From: Tubiluchus corallicola
Lineage: Eukaryota; Priapulida; Priapulimorpha; Priapulimorphida; Tubiluchidae
NCBI GenBank assembly: GCA_030141605.1
Contig: JAQGDQ010001507.1
Span: forward strand, 1-37,313
Direction of reading: 5' to 3'
DNA: 37,313 bases
The notes under the pieces were generated by a model. It was not told the DNA's origin and did not search any database. It saw only the letters and a program-made list of their open reading frames with translations. This document shows, piece after piece, positions 1 through 9,982 of this stretch (the first letter of the stretch is position 1; the number at the start of each line of letters is the position of its first letter). The translations under genes and the position numbers were made by a program.

Positions 1-222
1 CTATACAATCAAGTAGCAGATGGTCTTGTTTATTTCACTCAGGGTGCTAAAGACTTTGCTCCTGATCCTGCTGTGATTAATATCAATTGGATTACTGGTA
101 TTGACAGGAAGGCGACTATAGCTAAAAAACATAGTCACTGGTTCTTGGATAGTGACAATAAGACATGTCTAGAGATTGATTTGAACAGATATCGCATGAA
201 AACAAGTTTTAAAGTGCAATAG
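1..222 (+). CDS. C-terminal end of a nucleotide-diphospho-sugar transferase (Nucleotid_trans-like), partial
   Basis: Frame 1 is open from the window edge for 73 codons to a TAG at 220-222. It includes the segment VADGLVYFTQGAKDFAPDP and then NWITGIDRKATIAKKHSHW, which reads as the C-terminal lobe of a Golgi-type transferase. The identification rests on the inverted copy at 2,809-3,772, where the same residues follow a recognisable Nucleotid_trans domain. The stretch seen here has no stop or frameshift, unlike the minus-strand copy, so this may be the end of a functional gene lying mostly outside the window. Acceptor substrate cannot be judged. The family (PF03407 type) transfers sugars from nucleotide donors in the secretory pathway; that role is inferred. 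Confidence 0.55.
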   Translation, partial: LYNQVADGLVYFTQGAKDFAPDPAVININWITGIDRKATIAKKHSHWFLDSDNKTCLEIDLNRYRMKTSFKVQ

Positions 223-355
223 TTTTGACGAAGCCTAAAGCTTATCATACAGTTTTACAAATATGCAAACAAATGTGCTTAGCAAGCAGTTTTATCATAG
301 TTGTCATTCATGGACAATGACACTGTGGTGTCATTCATATTGCACAAACTTGTTG
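1..355 (+). repeat. left arm of a large imperfect inverted repeat
   Basis: This sequence is the reverse complement of 2,592-3,030, covering the transferase C-terminus and its 3' flank. Position 1 pairs with 3,030, and the pairing fades at the segment CAACAAG near 2,592 and 355. The right arm holds about 85 extra bases just beyond the stop codon (about 2,713-2,797). The left arm may begin before the window, because homology is already running at base 1. Confidence 0.85.
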
Positions 356-566
356 CATAAAGAGTGGGCATTGACCTAGTTACGTTTTTCATTATGCTGT
401 TCTGTAGTATGAGTGACCATGTGTCTTGTACAAGCTAGTGAAATCTTTCATTAGATATATGCCGCAACGATGTAAGTTTACTTCTATTAATTTTCATTTT
501 TATTTATTTACTGATATTTATGAATAACTGTCAATCTAACTAAACTACGTAACTTTTCATAAAATT

Positions 567-716
567 AGCCAATGTCAGTCACCTTTGCCTTTCTATTTTA
601 ATTTTTAAATATTGCAGAAATAAAGATCAGTGGTTTACATAAAAATTCAACTGAGACTTTTGAAGTTGTCATAAATGCCTCTCAGAGACACTAACATTTA
701 TTTATCGGCAAAATAT
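567..716 (+). repeat. 150-bp direct repeat, copy 1
   Basis: Nearly identical, with no length change, to 2,333-2,482. In the second copy the repeat begins inside the glycogenin reading frame. The repeat contains a pyrimidine-rich stretch ending in TATTGCAG, which looks like an intron 3' end, so it may carry an intron/exon boundary of the glycogenin gene. This copy has no glycogenin coding sequence in front of it. Confidence 0.85.
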
Positions 717-1395
717 CTACATGACAAGTGGGCTATTAATGCTGTAAAACTATTTCGCCAAGCTGGGACGGGCCACCATTTCGAGACTTCAAGGTCGCAC
801 GTACACTCACATGGTTTACATTGCTTGAATTATTGATCGCCCCCTAAAGAAGCCAATGCGGGGTCAACTAGAGTACCGCTTATCTTCCACCTTGCTACTT
901 AAAGTTCACAGGCAAGAACCTATGAACTGAGTTAGATATTTCCCACTAAATATGAAGTGAGAAATTAGTGAATGAGCTCTGTGGTGAAAGCTGGGAAAGA
1001 GATTTCAAACACTTGTTCAAACCTCGCAGTTCTAAGGCCTATTATGTTATTGAATGCTTGCTCTTATATTATTATGTTGCTATTATAGCCAGTTTTGTAT
1101 TTATCAGCTGTTTTAATGTTGCTGTCCGCTTTAGGTATTCTGCAGTACGTGGCCCAGATAAAATTTCTCGTATCTACGTTAAATGTGTGAAAATACCGTT
1201 ATACAGCAACAGATATACCGAAAAATAGGTTGACAACTACAGTTACTAAACTGCACGTTTGTATAGGAGTTACAATATTTACTGTTGCATAATTACAGTT
1301 TTGTAATTTTGAGTGTTGTACTTAATTTATCATAATACTTCCCTTATTGATTTGCAAATAATTTTGCCAAATTATAGCAAATTAGCAGGTACAAC

Positions 1396-1833
1396 ATGAA
1401 TTATCTGGAAAAGAAAAATGTAAAAGAATTAAGAGAAATTCTCAAAGAAAAGGGATTGTCGATGGCAGGCCTAAAAGAGCAACTCATCTCACGCCTTAGA
1501 AATGCGATGGCCCAAGGAGAAAGTGACAGTGAGCAGGCAGCTTCTAGCCTTAAAAGTGCACGTAATGCTCAGAGTGTCAAGACAGATGCTCATTCAGCTG
1601 CTTCATCAGCGTCAGTGCAGCGTGCAGCTGCCGAAGCCAAAAAAGCATCCCTCCTGATAAAAAGGCAAGCTTCGGTTGATCAAGTAAAGCTTGAAGAAGA
1701 GGAACTTAAGCTTGAACAAATGAAGAAAAATCTAGATTTAGAGAGGAAGCAGTTTGAGACACATGCTGCAATCTATGCTCAATTTGAGGAAGCACGCTCC
1801 AAGCGCAGTGAATGGTATGGAAAAGGTCACTGA
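1396..1833 (+). CDS. SAP-domain and coiled-coil protein, gag-like N-terminus
   Basis: The ATG at 1396 sits in a favourable context (acaacATG) and opens a 145-codon frame. Residues about 5-37 form a SAP-type helix-turn-helix (VKELREILKEKGLSMAGLKE, then QLISRL). A Ser/Ala-rich linker follows, then an Ala/Lys/Glu-rich coiled coil at about 75-130. A SAP domain followed by a charged coiled coil is a common N-terminal layout of BEL/Pao gag proteins, though host DNA-binding proteins also use it. No zinc finger or protease follows. Instead the last 80 bases overlap, in another frame, a glycogenin-like frame, so a single-base shift would fuse the two. I favour a captured gag N-terminus; a young host gene is the alternative. 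Confidence 0.5.
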   Translation: MNYLEKKNVKELREILKEKGLSMAGLKEQLISRLRNAMAQGESDSEQAASSLKSARNAQSVKTDAHSAASSASVQRAAAEAKKASLLIKRQASVDQVKLEEEELKLEQMKKNLDLERKQFETHAAIYAQFEEARSKRSEWYGKGH

Positions 1834-1849
1834 CTGGGTAAATCGAGGT

Positions 1850-2408
1850 AAAGGCAAAGATAACGCAATATTGGATCAAGTATACATAACTCTAGCTACT
1901 AATGGCACATATGGTAAGGGAGCTTTGGTATTAGCACAAACTCTTAAGGATAGTGGTACACGACGTAGTTTAGTCATTATGGTCACACAGAAGGGTGTAT
2001 CACCTGCTTTAATTACTTTACTTCAGGATGTTTTTGACGAAGTTGAGGAAATTGAAGAATGGCGGAGTGGTGACCATGATGCAGTCCTCCTCCAGCGGCG
2101 CCCAGAATTAGAGGTTACATATTCGAAGCTCTACTGCTTGTCTCTAACACGTTATAATAAAGGAGTGTTTATGGATGCTGATACTATTGTGTTACATAAT
2201 ACTGATGATCTTCCAAAATGAAGAGTTTGCAGTGGCTCCAGATGTGGGATGGCCAGATCTCTTTAATAGTGGAGTATTTGTCTTTAAAGCTAGTATGGAT
2301 ACTTACAGACAATTGATATCCTTCACTGCTTCAGCCAATGTCAGTCACCTTTGCCTTTCTATTTTAATTTTTAAATATTGCAGAAATAAAGATCAGTGGT
2401 TTACATGA
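1850..2408 (+). pseudogene. glycogenin-like glycosyltransferase (GT8), truncated and frameshifted
   Basis: Glycogenin self-glucosylates from UDP-glucose to prime glycogen synthesis. Clear family segments are ITLATNGTYGKGALVLAQTL at the N-terminus, RPELEVTYSKLYCLSLTRY, the metal-binding DxD in FMDADTIVL, and, after a frameshift near 2,213, APDVGWPDLFNSGVFVFK. The normal starting Met-Asp-Gln is replaced by Leu-Asp-Gln (TTG), so no proper start is visible, although the frame is open upstream into the overlapping SAP ORF. Homology stops near 2,340 at the edge of a 150-bp direct repeat. The later half of the catalytic domain, including the autoglucosylated tyrosine region, is absent. A residual Asp-Gln after the intron-like stretch may be the next exon. 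No introns are seen up to 2,340, so a retrocopy is possible. Confidence 0.8.
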
Positions 2409-2482
2409 AAATTCAACTGAGAATTTTGAAGTTGCCATAAATGCCTCTCAGAGACACTAACATTTGTTTATCGGCAAAATAT
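2333..2482 (+). repeat. 150-bp direct repeat, copy 2
   Basis: Partner of 567-716 with only scattered substitutions. It overlaps the end of the glycogenin homology and includes the presumed intron 3' end. Confidence 0.85.
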
Positions 2483-2616
2483 TATCATTGACGATTGGTT
2501 TTGTGCTTTTGATATTTTCGTTTGAGCCAAATTTGGATAAATCGAAATTGCCGACCAAGGAAGCTGCAGAGCTTCATCTGGATAAGTATAACAACAAGTT
2601 TTTGCAATATGAATGA
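2482..2616 (+). other. unrecognised 44-codon open segment ending in a stop
   Basis: Directly after the direct repeat, a frame is open to a TGA at 2,614-2,616. It reads as a hydrophobic stretch (IGFVLLIFSF) followed by a charged tail (DKSKLPTKEAAELHLDKYNN). The composition looks protein-like, but there is no ATG and I do not recognise a family. It could be a terminal exon or chance; its last bases lie in the inverted-repeat arm. Confidence 0.2.
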
Positions 2617-3030
2617 CACCACAGTGTCATTGTCCATGAATGACAACTATGATAAAATTGCTTGCTAAGCTCATTTGTTTGCATATTTGTAAAACTGTAT
2701 GATAAGCTTAGGCCATGTCAGTAAATGCCTTAGCTGTTATGATCTGAACAGCAGGGCTAAAAGTATATTACTCAAATAACACAGAATATTTGATCTGCTT
2801 CATCAAAACTATTGCGCTATAAAACTTGTTTTCCTGTGATATCTGTTCAAATCAATCTCTAGACATGTCTTATTGTCACTGTCCAAGAACCAGTGACTAT
2901 GTTTTTTAGCTATAGTCGCCTTCCTGTCAATACCAGTAATCCAGTTGATATTAATCACAGCAGGATCAGCAGCAAAGTCTTTAGCACACTGAGTGAAATA
3001 AACAAGACCATCTGCTACTTGATTGTATAG
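2592..3030 (-). repeat. right arm of the large inverted repeat
   Basis: Reverse complement of 1-355, with about 85 extra bases between the transferase stop codon and the conserved 3' flank. The arms enclose a loop of about 2.2 kb that contains the SAP ORF and the glycogenin pseudogene. Confidence 0.85.
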
Positions 3031-3772
3031 GTATTAATCGCACTTTGCATTTGCATAGCCCATTTTGCATAAATTATCTAAAACATCTTGCTCGTATTAA
3101 TGCCTAAAATCATTTTCTAATCTTTGTGTCATCTCACCCACATATGACGGACACTAATCGTATTGTTGACGAACATGAACCCCACAGAAATGTTATAATT
3201 GTCAAGTCTTTCGCCAACAAGAGAGACTATCAAATCAACTCCACTGTGTTCTTCAAGCAGAGGTATAGGGTTTTTCAACCACACTGCATCTGTTTCAAAG
3301 ATGTGAAAAGCAATTCCATGTAAAAGAAGTTCGTGAAACAACCGTATTCGTTCTAGAATTATATACCTGTAACCAGCACTGTCAAATTCGTATTTCATTT
3401 TTAGTGGTTTTTGAGTTCTGTGTTTGTACACTTTCAATATTTGGACAAAAACTCTGTAGAATCACACTGGTATCCTCATCTGTAGCAACTGTTATAATCT
3501 GATCTAATATTCCAATCATTCTAATATTACATATCCTTGGTTAGCAATGGCAACATAAGGTATTTTGCCATTGGCAGTGATAATTTTGCACAAATCAATT
3601 AACTTTACCGGGTTCTTTACCACTTTGAGGCTTTCCATTTGCTTAGGAAGCAGCGGTCCTTTCTGTGCATTAACCTACTCGTACTTAATATAATTTTTTC
3701 ATCAAACCAAAACATAAAGGCGACCATAAGAACTCCAAAGAGTAACTTAGATAAACGCCTGTGTCCCCTCAT
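2809..3772 (-). pseudogene. nucleotide-diphospho-sugar transferase (Nucleotid_trans/GT77-like), decayed
   Basis: The ATG at 3,772 starts a type II membrane topology: a short basic tail (MRGHRRLSK) then a hydrophobic anchor (FGVLMVAFMFWF), typical of Golgi glycosyltransferases. After a frameshift near 3,640 come PVKLIDLCKIITANGKIPYV and, after another near 3,530, ILDQIITVATDEDTSVILQS. A shift near 3,440 leads to the best stretch (3,437-3,129): ERIRLFHELLLHGIAFHIFE, then TDAVWLKNP, which holds the acidic metal/donor-binding site, and NISVGFMFVNNT. A further shift near 3,125 and two in-frame stops precede the C-terminus shared with 1-222, ending at 2,811-2,809. With at least four shifts and two stops this copy cannot be translated. 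The family link is by motif order; substrate is unknown. Confidence 0.7.
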
Positions 3773-3923
3773 TTCAGAACTGTATGTAAAACCGAGAAAT
3801 CATATGCCACATACCGCTATGTGCAACTAACAACAACTGCCAAAAAGGTAACGAAACTGCCTTATTGACTATCATATCGAAGTTCGCTAGCTTACGTTGG
3901 TATTTTTCAAAAATGTGGCAAAC

Positions 3924-4186
3924 TTAACTACCAAATGTTTGTGTAAATTTGTTTATTTGCAGATGAAAAGTAAATAAAACAATAACATCAACAGTCTTTG
4001 CGTTGCCTAGTTTATGGTATTCTGTACAAATTGTCAACGTTTTTTTTTTGCAGTAACCAATGAGTTGAACAACGTTGGTTTTGTGTTGGAATTTGATGTA
4101 GTTTTCTAACATTGTCGTCAAGTTACCGTCCACTTTGCATGTCCTTTTTATTGTGGCCATGACGATTGTCCGGTTCTTCCACGTTA
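3924..4186 (-). pseudogene. POMK/PKDCC-like secretory-pathway kinase fragment (N-lobe to hinge)
   Basis: The minus-strand frame reads TWKNRTIVMATIKRT (beta-strand with VAIK-like lysine), a helix segment with NLTTMLENYIKF, then NVVQLIGYC and the hinge-like CTEYHKLGNA. The pairing of an LxGYC strand with a TEYHxLG hinge is characteristic of protein O-mannose kinase and related secreted kinases. The C-lobe is missing. Homology fades near 3,985, possibly at an exon end. Just upstream, GTAAG at 4,215 and CTAG at 4,187 bound 29 nt whose removal joins it in frame to the preceding ORF. It lies upstream of, and in the same orientation as, the transferase pseudogene. It may be one exon of a gene or a relic. 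Confidence 0.5.
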
Positions 4187-4215
4187 CTAGGGCAAACAGC
4201 AAAAGGAAATCTTAC

Positions 4216-4462
4216 AGATGAAAGAGTAACTCGAATGTGATGATTGTGATGTCATCATTAGCGCTGTTGGTGCTGCTGTTGTTGCAACTTCCGCTGATAC
4301 TACTATTGCTAATGACGCTGATGTTGTAGCTGCTGTAGTTGTCGCTGCTGAAAATGAAGGCGCTGCTGTTGCTAACGATACTGCTGCTTTACTTTGCTGC
4401 TGCAGTAGCCGTTCTTGCTGCCGTGTTTTAAGTAGTACAATGAAGAGTAAATAATAAATCAT
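4216..4462 (-). CDS. possible N-terminal exon: short hydrophobic leader plus Ala/Thr/Ser-rich stalk
   Basis: The ATG at 4,462 (minus) begins MIYYLLFIVLLKTRQQERLL, a short hydrophobic segment followed by a Gln/Arg stretch. About 50 residues of low-complexity Ala/Thr/Ser then follow, encoded by imperfect GCT/GTT-type triplets. A membrane leader plus stalk would suit the N-terminus of a secretory-pathway kinase, and the frame meets the kinase fragment if a 29-nt GT-AG segment is removed. The triplet-repeat composition could equally make this a chance open frame. Confidence 0.3.
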
Positions 4463-5510
4463 GAATCGACTGTAACGTAAACTGAATCAAATTTAGAGTT
4501 AATTAAGCTAAAAACTCTTTCAACATGGAAAAACTCATTATTTTTCAGTTCACACTTTTCACGACATGTTGTGTAAACAGTCTAGAAGGGGGGATTATGG
4601 AAGCAGGATATATAAGCAGTAGAACATCCTAATAATTTAACATGTTAATAATTCTCCGAAATCGTTTAAAGAAATTGTTCGACTCTTCTAGTTCACTAAT
4701 AAATGTCAGACTTTTTAAAGGACAAGAATAGGGGCACCTAAAATAGGTTTCAAAAAAATTGCCCTAAAATTTTGTTACTTCACAGCAATTTTATGCACAT
4801 ATCGTACACGCGTTGAAAAGAATTTTTACTTGATGCATTTTAAATCTCACACAATACTGTTCCAGCGTCACCATTACATGACGTCACTGTGCAAGCGTAA
4901 ATCAGGGAAAGAACGGAGATGTTAAATTATGTCCCCAAAACTTTCCATGCAAAACTATATTAGTTAGCATTTCGCTTACCTGCTCGAAAGACTTATGTAA
5001 CTAGAAATAATAATAATTTAAAATGTTCGTGCTAATTGGCAAAATGTCACTGGCAATGAAGAGAGTATGTTTAATCCTATTTACAAGTTACAGTAATTGA
5101 CAGTGTATGCTACGAATTCTCTGATTATTTTTTCAAACTTTACTCAGTGTTATCTAAACTTGTTTCAGTCAAAACTGGAACAAAACTGTCGTGTTTAAAC
5201 TTACACATTATATACAGAATTAGGGCCGATGCAACTTTTACATGCATCATGTAAGTTGTGTAAAATTTCAAGACGATTTTTTAACCTAAAAGTATGTTGA
5301 GGGTCTCTTGTGTTTGAAGAAAGCTTTCACAGTCTACTTTGAGTTGCAGGTAATTAGCTGTTAACTACTAAGCTAGATGACACTTGTGGTGATGAAAAGC
5401 ACAAGACATCCTTAGTAGAAAATAGTTAATTAACAAATACCAGTTTTGAGCCACCAGAGAGAGAAAATATTTTCTTTTGTACTACCTTTTGTTAAGTCAT
5501 CACAGTTAAA
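4463..5510. other. no gene recognised
   Basis: AT-rich sequence with stops in all frames. No RNA gene, array or family motif was seen. Confidence 0.5.
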
Positions 5511-6240
5511 GTCATTACTTTACACGAGCAAAAATTAACGTGCAAAATTTTTTGAGAGGCCTTTGCTAGTCTAAATAATTAATTTCTGTGGTATATTGGG
5601 TATGTTTGATTGGAAGTTCCATTTTGAACGGTTCTCGCTTAGGCAATTACGTAGAAACGCTGACGGTGCAAAATGTTAAAACGTATCCTTTTCTGACAAT
5701 TATGTAGAAACGCTGATGGTGCAAAATGGCAAATTGTATCCTGTTCTGACAATTACGTAGAAATGCTGACGGTGCAAAATGGTAAAACACATCCTGTTCT
5801 GGCAATTACGTAGAAACGCTGACAGTGCAAAATGGTAAAACACATCCTGTTCTGGCAATTACGTAGAAACGCTGACGGTGCAAAATCGTAAAACATATCC
5901 TAGTCTGTCTACATTAAAACACTGATAGAGCAAATTTATCACCTGTTTTCTGAGTAAAACCCTGACAGACCAGAATATTATGCAGGTACAGTGACCTAAA
6001 AGCATAGTGGAAACTTTACAATATAACTGCTGCAAATTTTACCTACAGATTTAGTGAAGGCATACATGCAAGGTAAATTCAGCAATTTTCATACAACGAA
6101 AATATAAAGCAAATAGAATATCACCTATTCACGGATTAAATTTAAAAAAAGATTGCGCAAAGAAAAAGCATAATGAAAATAAAAAAGTTTGAACTACCGC
6201 ACAGACGAAATCATTTAGCAGAAATTTTTTAGCTTACGTT
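5511..6240 (+). mobile_element. element A, left terminal arm (foldback-like inverted repeat)
   Basis: The arm runs from about TACTTTACACGAG through a 53-bp array into a unique inner part. The inner part (about 5,990-6,225) has an inverted counterpart at 14,970-15,200: shared words include TGTATGAAAAT, GCTGAATTCGCC, GTAAAATTTGCAACAG and TGATTTCGTCTGTG read on the opposite strand. The left arm of element B (25,003-25,715) is a close direct copy. The outermost 130 bp has no clear partner in the right arm. The outer boundary is set by where the A and B copies stop matching. Confidence 0.75.
5647..5911 (+). repeat. 53-bp tandem array, five copies
   Basis: The word TTACGTAGAAACGCTGA recurs with small changes at 5,647, 5,700, 5,753, 5,806 and 5,859, exactly 53 bp apart. 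Each unit also carries GGTGCAAAATGG and ATCCTGTTCTG. A sixth, degraded unit follows. Confidence 0.95.
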
Positions 6241-6253
6241 TCCTAACAGGAAA

Positions 6254-6680
6254 ATGTTGAAAAATCAACCACCCTGGTGGCCTCGGCGATTGGGACAAAA
6301 AAAAGCATCTCTGCCAAAAATTACGCCACCTCTGCTAAAGCACCTCAAGTTCAAACAAACAATGGCAAGGCGACAACAAATCAAGAAAAGCCGCAAACCA
6401 AAAGTGCCCAATTAAGCAAGAAAATTTGCATATTTTGCAGCTCAAAGGAGCATTCTTCTCTTGGACGGTGTGAAGCTTTTGCAGCTATGGACGCCCAAGA
6501 TAAGTTGACGTTTGTGGGCAAGGAACGCCTCTGCTTTAATTGTTTGGCAAAAGGAAAACATAGAGCAGCTAGATGTTTCAAACCGTCTTGCAGTGTTAAT
6601 GAATGCATCAAGAAGCATTCAGCTTTATTGCCCGATGCAGTCGGGAGGCTGAGCAGCTCTTCTTCAGATGTTTATAGGCT
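6254..6680 (+). pseudogene. BEL/Pao gag zinc-finger segment, 5'- and 3'-truncated
   Basis: From about 6,280 the frame contains the tandem zinc-binding region of BEL/Pao gag: CIFCSSKEHSSLGRC (CX2CX4HX5C), LCFNCLAKGKHRAARC (CX2CX5HX4C) and CSVNECIKKHSALLP. The normally long gag domain upstream is absent; instead the arm of element A abuts almost directly. The ATG at 6,254 is off frame because of one extra A in the run at 6,297-6,304 compared with element B. Homology to B ends at about 6,677, in the middle of a Ser-rich linker, so protease and RT are missing. The truncated gag is therefore cargo and not part of an intact BEL element. Confidence 0.8.
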
Positions 6681-6809
6681 TGCCAATAAAGTTACAATGA
6701 GCGTTCTAAGCATACACTTTGCAATTTACAAAAAAAGAGAACCGAAGTTATTTATTTTGTGTAACATTTATTCTAGATTTTTGCATCTTTATTTGATTGT
6801 GAATTAGTT

Positions 6810-8490
6810 ATTCTCGAGGGAGAAACCGATGGTACTGTAACACGTAATCAAGTCGTAATAAGTAGAAACTGCAACGCATGTGCTCCACTGTTCAGTTGTA
6901 ATAAAGTATTTGTTTTTTAGTCCATGAAAACCTATACATGTACCTATTTAAGTGCACGTGTTTATTTACTCTGAAATTTTGTTATTTTCATTTAGCTAAC
7001 TGTACTTTTTATGTAATTAGTGTGTAATGCAAAGCATTGCCTGTGTCTTACTTCTCGGATCTACTCAGAACATAGTTTTCAATAAGCCTAAAAATATTTA
7101 TGCAATATGGCATTTATAAATATTAGTTGTTTGCTTGGCTGGGTAAATAGTGTTTCTCAGAAAGCTGGTTATCATGGGAAAGTCTTTTTCAACTGGTCAT
7201 TTGTCCTGTTGAGTTATCTAAGACTGTGTACTTGCACCTATTTTAATTTTGGATTTATCGATGGTATCACAGAAACTGCACAGGCTTAACAACAATTGCC
7301 CAACTACAGACTCTTCTATTGTTAAAGACCTGGACGTTATGGCAAATCAAGATTCAAAAACAGAATAGCATTGCATTGAAATTTATTCTAATTGCAAATG
7401 GAATAACAAATATGATCTTTCGCATTTTTAATAGAAGAAATGCTTTTCTTATAATGTATTTGAAGTCGTTGCTAGTTGGTTGTACTGTTACCACATTATA
7501 GACACAGTCACTGTATTTTGACTTAGATTTTATTTGAAGCCTACTAAAAGCTTTTTACAAGAGCACTCACTGAACAAAAAGTAACCATTGCCTCAAACTG
7601 TATATTGGAAAATTGAAAAAAGTGCTTTTTCTTTCCCAACCATGTTGTTCACGTATGATGCTGTCTACCCTGGTCGGTAAATGGCGCACCTTTGGTCACA
7701 GCTAGCGAACTAAATTTTTTTAAATAGAATTTTTGAAAAAAAAAAGAAATTTTTTGAATTTTTATAAAATGGCTTGTGTACTATAGTCTACTATAGTCAT
7801 ATGTATGTATGTTGCTTTTATCGTTTTATAAATTATTTTTTAATCCTTCTTGGCCTGTTGAATAGCTTGTCTGGTGTATATTTTATTGATCGCCAGCTTG
7901 CTACAGCCTAAGAGAACCCCTCTGCTGTGCAAAGTTCCAGGAAGAGCCAACCCACTAACAAAGAAGAAATTAAGGCCATTTCCTGTCTTAAACTCCTTAA
8001 AAATAAAGTAGACTTGAGACCAAAGTGTATCAGAGTATTGCGTCAGCAACACAGAATTTTCGTGCATTAGCAAATTTCACACAAGTGATACTGTACATTG
8101 TCACAGTCCAAAAACTGCAGATTCTGAGTGCTTTTTCTTTTTTCATAAAAAATCAATTTTTAGTTTGTCTAAGGTAAGCAAATGCAGAGCAGAGACTTAC
8201 AAAAATAGCAAATCTAATGTAATCTCTGCATGGATGTGAGCTGTTTTAATGCACACAGCAAAATTCAGCAAACGCTTAACATCCCGTAGTTAATATTATA
8301 AGCAGTTTAAAATAAGCGGAATAAATTTTGTATCCACTTACTGACCAGGAATAGTGTTATTTTGTAAATTAAGTACACACCATGATTATTCAGCTATCTC
8401 TGTCACGCCATTTATTTGCTTACTCCCTTTTTCATCATTTTTTTCTTTTGAAAAGTTTATCTTATTTCTAAAACCGTTTCCTAACTTTAA
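6810..8490. other. interior of element A, no gene recognised
   Basis: AT-rich with short chance ORFs. A plus-strand stretch at about 7,917-8,070 is open and protein-like in composition but has no recognised family. Confidence 0.4.
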
Positions 8491-8493
8491 TAA

Positions 8494-8715
8494 CATATTG
8501 ATGTTTTAAATGAAGTGGTGCCAAATTTTCTAGCTCAGATAACGGAAAGTCGTGGAAAAGAATTGATTATAATTAAACCACAAACTAATACCTTGGCAAA
8601 TCGATGGAAAATCTCATCTGAGATGATGACAGAAGGTAAGCAGTATTGGATGCTTTTAGAAAAGGCGTTTTGCAAAACCGTGTGGAATATGCGAGTACGG
8701 TATAGGGCACGCAAG
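8494..8715 (+). CDS. candidate exon, weakly FLYWCH-like
   Basis: The frame opens after a stop at 8,491 and reads through ESRGKELIII, GKQYWMLLEK, FCKT and YRARK to a strong donor (CAAG|GTGAGT at 8,716). The spacing of SRGK, YW and C resembles a FLYWCH zinc finger, a domain found in some Mutator-like elements and host factors. The expected Cys after YW is replaced and the second half is poor. It lies inside element A. Confidence 0.25.
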
Positions 8716-9982
8716 GTGAGTTAGGGAAAAAAGTGGCAAGGGTAAAGAGGAACAATTTGAAAATTCAACATGAATATCTGATGCTTGTGTGTTGTAAGTC
8801 GTATAGCACTGTCGGAGAACAATGATGAGCAATTTTATTGTGATTTTACATTTTTATTTTTGCTTTATGTCATTTTTGCATGAGAGGAATACATCTCTGT
8901 TTTGTTACTTTTTTGACATCCAATTTTATTAAGTATAAATTTTTGTCTGTATGTAGGCGTTTTGCCATCAATTGTTAATACATGGAAAGTTTCTTCTGTT
9001 GTTGAAAGTTACCGTCTCGATATACCAATTAATTTTTTTTATATATTTTTTAAATTTTTATTTTTTTTGCAGTGTTTGGGGCGAGAAGTGTATCAATGAC
9101 TTTATTATAATTAAATTTTACATTCATAATCGTAATACAGTAAGCACTGCTTAATACACTCAATCGCTTGACTGACTCAAAAATTCTGTTACGGGCTGCT
9201 TCTAGTCAAATGTACATAAAAACTTTCGTTATTGACTCATATAACTCCGCATAATTGACTCAATATTTTTTCACGTGTTTAAAATAAGACAATTGTAACT
9301 ACCAAAAGAGCCTTTCCTACTTTGATGTCATCTTTATTTCACTTTTCTATAACATAATAGAAACAATAACGTTAAGTACCATTTTGTTTGGAAACAGGTA
9401 CCTTTATCGTGCGCTATAAAATTGGTATGAAGAAATATAATTTCTAAAGATGATTTTCCTGAAACCCTCATCGGGCTGCCCTTTCTTGTCATTTGAGCGC
9501 TGCCTACTGTCACTTATCTAAGATTACAACTCACGTTCGGTTATCTGTTGATCCAATGACTTAAGATTCCACACCTCAAGACCCCTAAGCTACCGTTTAA
9601 TTCAAAAGCTGCTAGGGCGGGATCTATAGGCAAAAACACAAAGTCACGCCTCTAGCTCACTAGGGCAAGCGGTTTATCCTCCACCCAAATTTCTAGAATT
9701 CCTGACCTAGACCAGTATTGATAAACCAGCACAAAAAACAGTGCAGTAAAAGCCAGAAAAGAGCAAATAAATCGTCACGTGACTTAATGTGAGTAAACTT
9801 TGCTGATTTTTGGCGAGAGAATGTTTGTGATGTTGATCAGGAGTTTTTAGTGGAGAGACGTTCCTGTTTACATTGGTTTTGCTTCAGAAGGAAACTCAAG
9901 GTTGAACGATGTTTCGAAGCTGACGACAATATTATAAAAGAAACACAAGACACCTCTTGCTTTAAATATTTATTCATTTCAG

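Noticed and set aside
675-836. 53-codon ATG frame spanning the end of the first 150-bp direct repeat
   Set aside because: The same region in the second repeat copy does not keep the frame beyond the repeat, and no family is recognised.
968-1228. 86-codon open frame with a hydrophobic middle
   Set aside because: It begins only at GTG, has no family motif, and lies in AT-rich DNA between repeats; probably chance.
5647-5911. CRISPR-like regular repeats
   Set aside because: The 53-bp units are directly adjacent tandem repeats without unique spacers, in an animal genome context.
5511-6240. Left arm of element A as a BEL LTR
   Set aside because: The partner copy at 15 kb is inverted, not direct, and most of gag is missing directly after it, which does not fit an LTR and leader.
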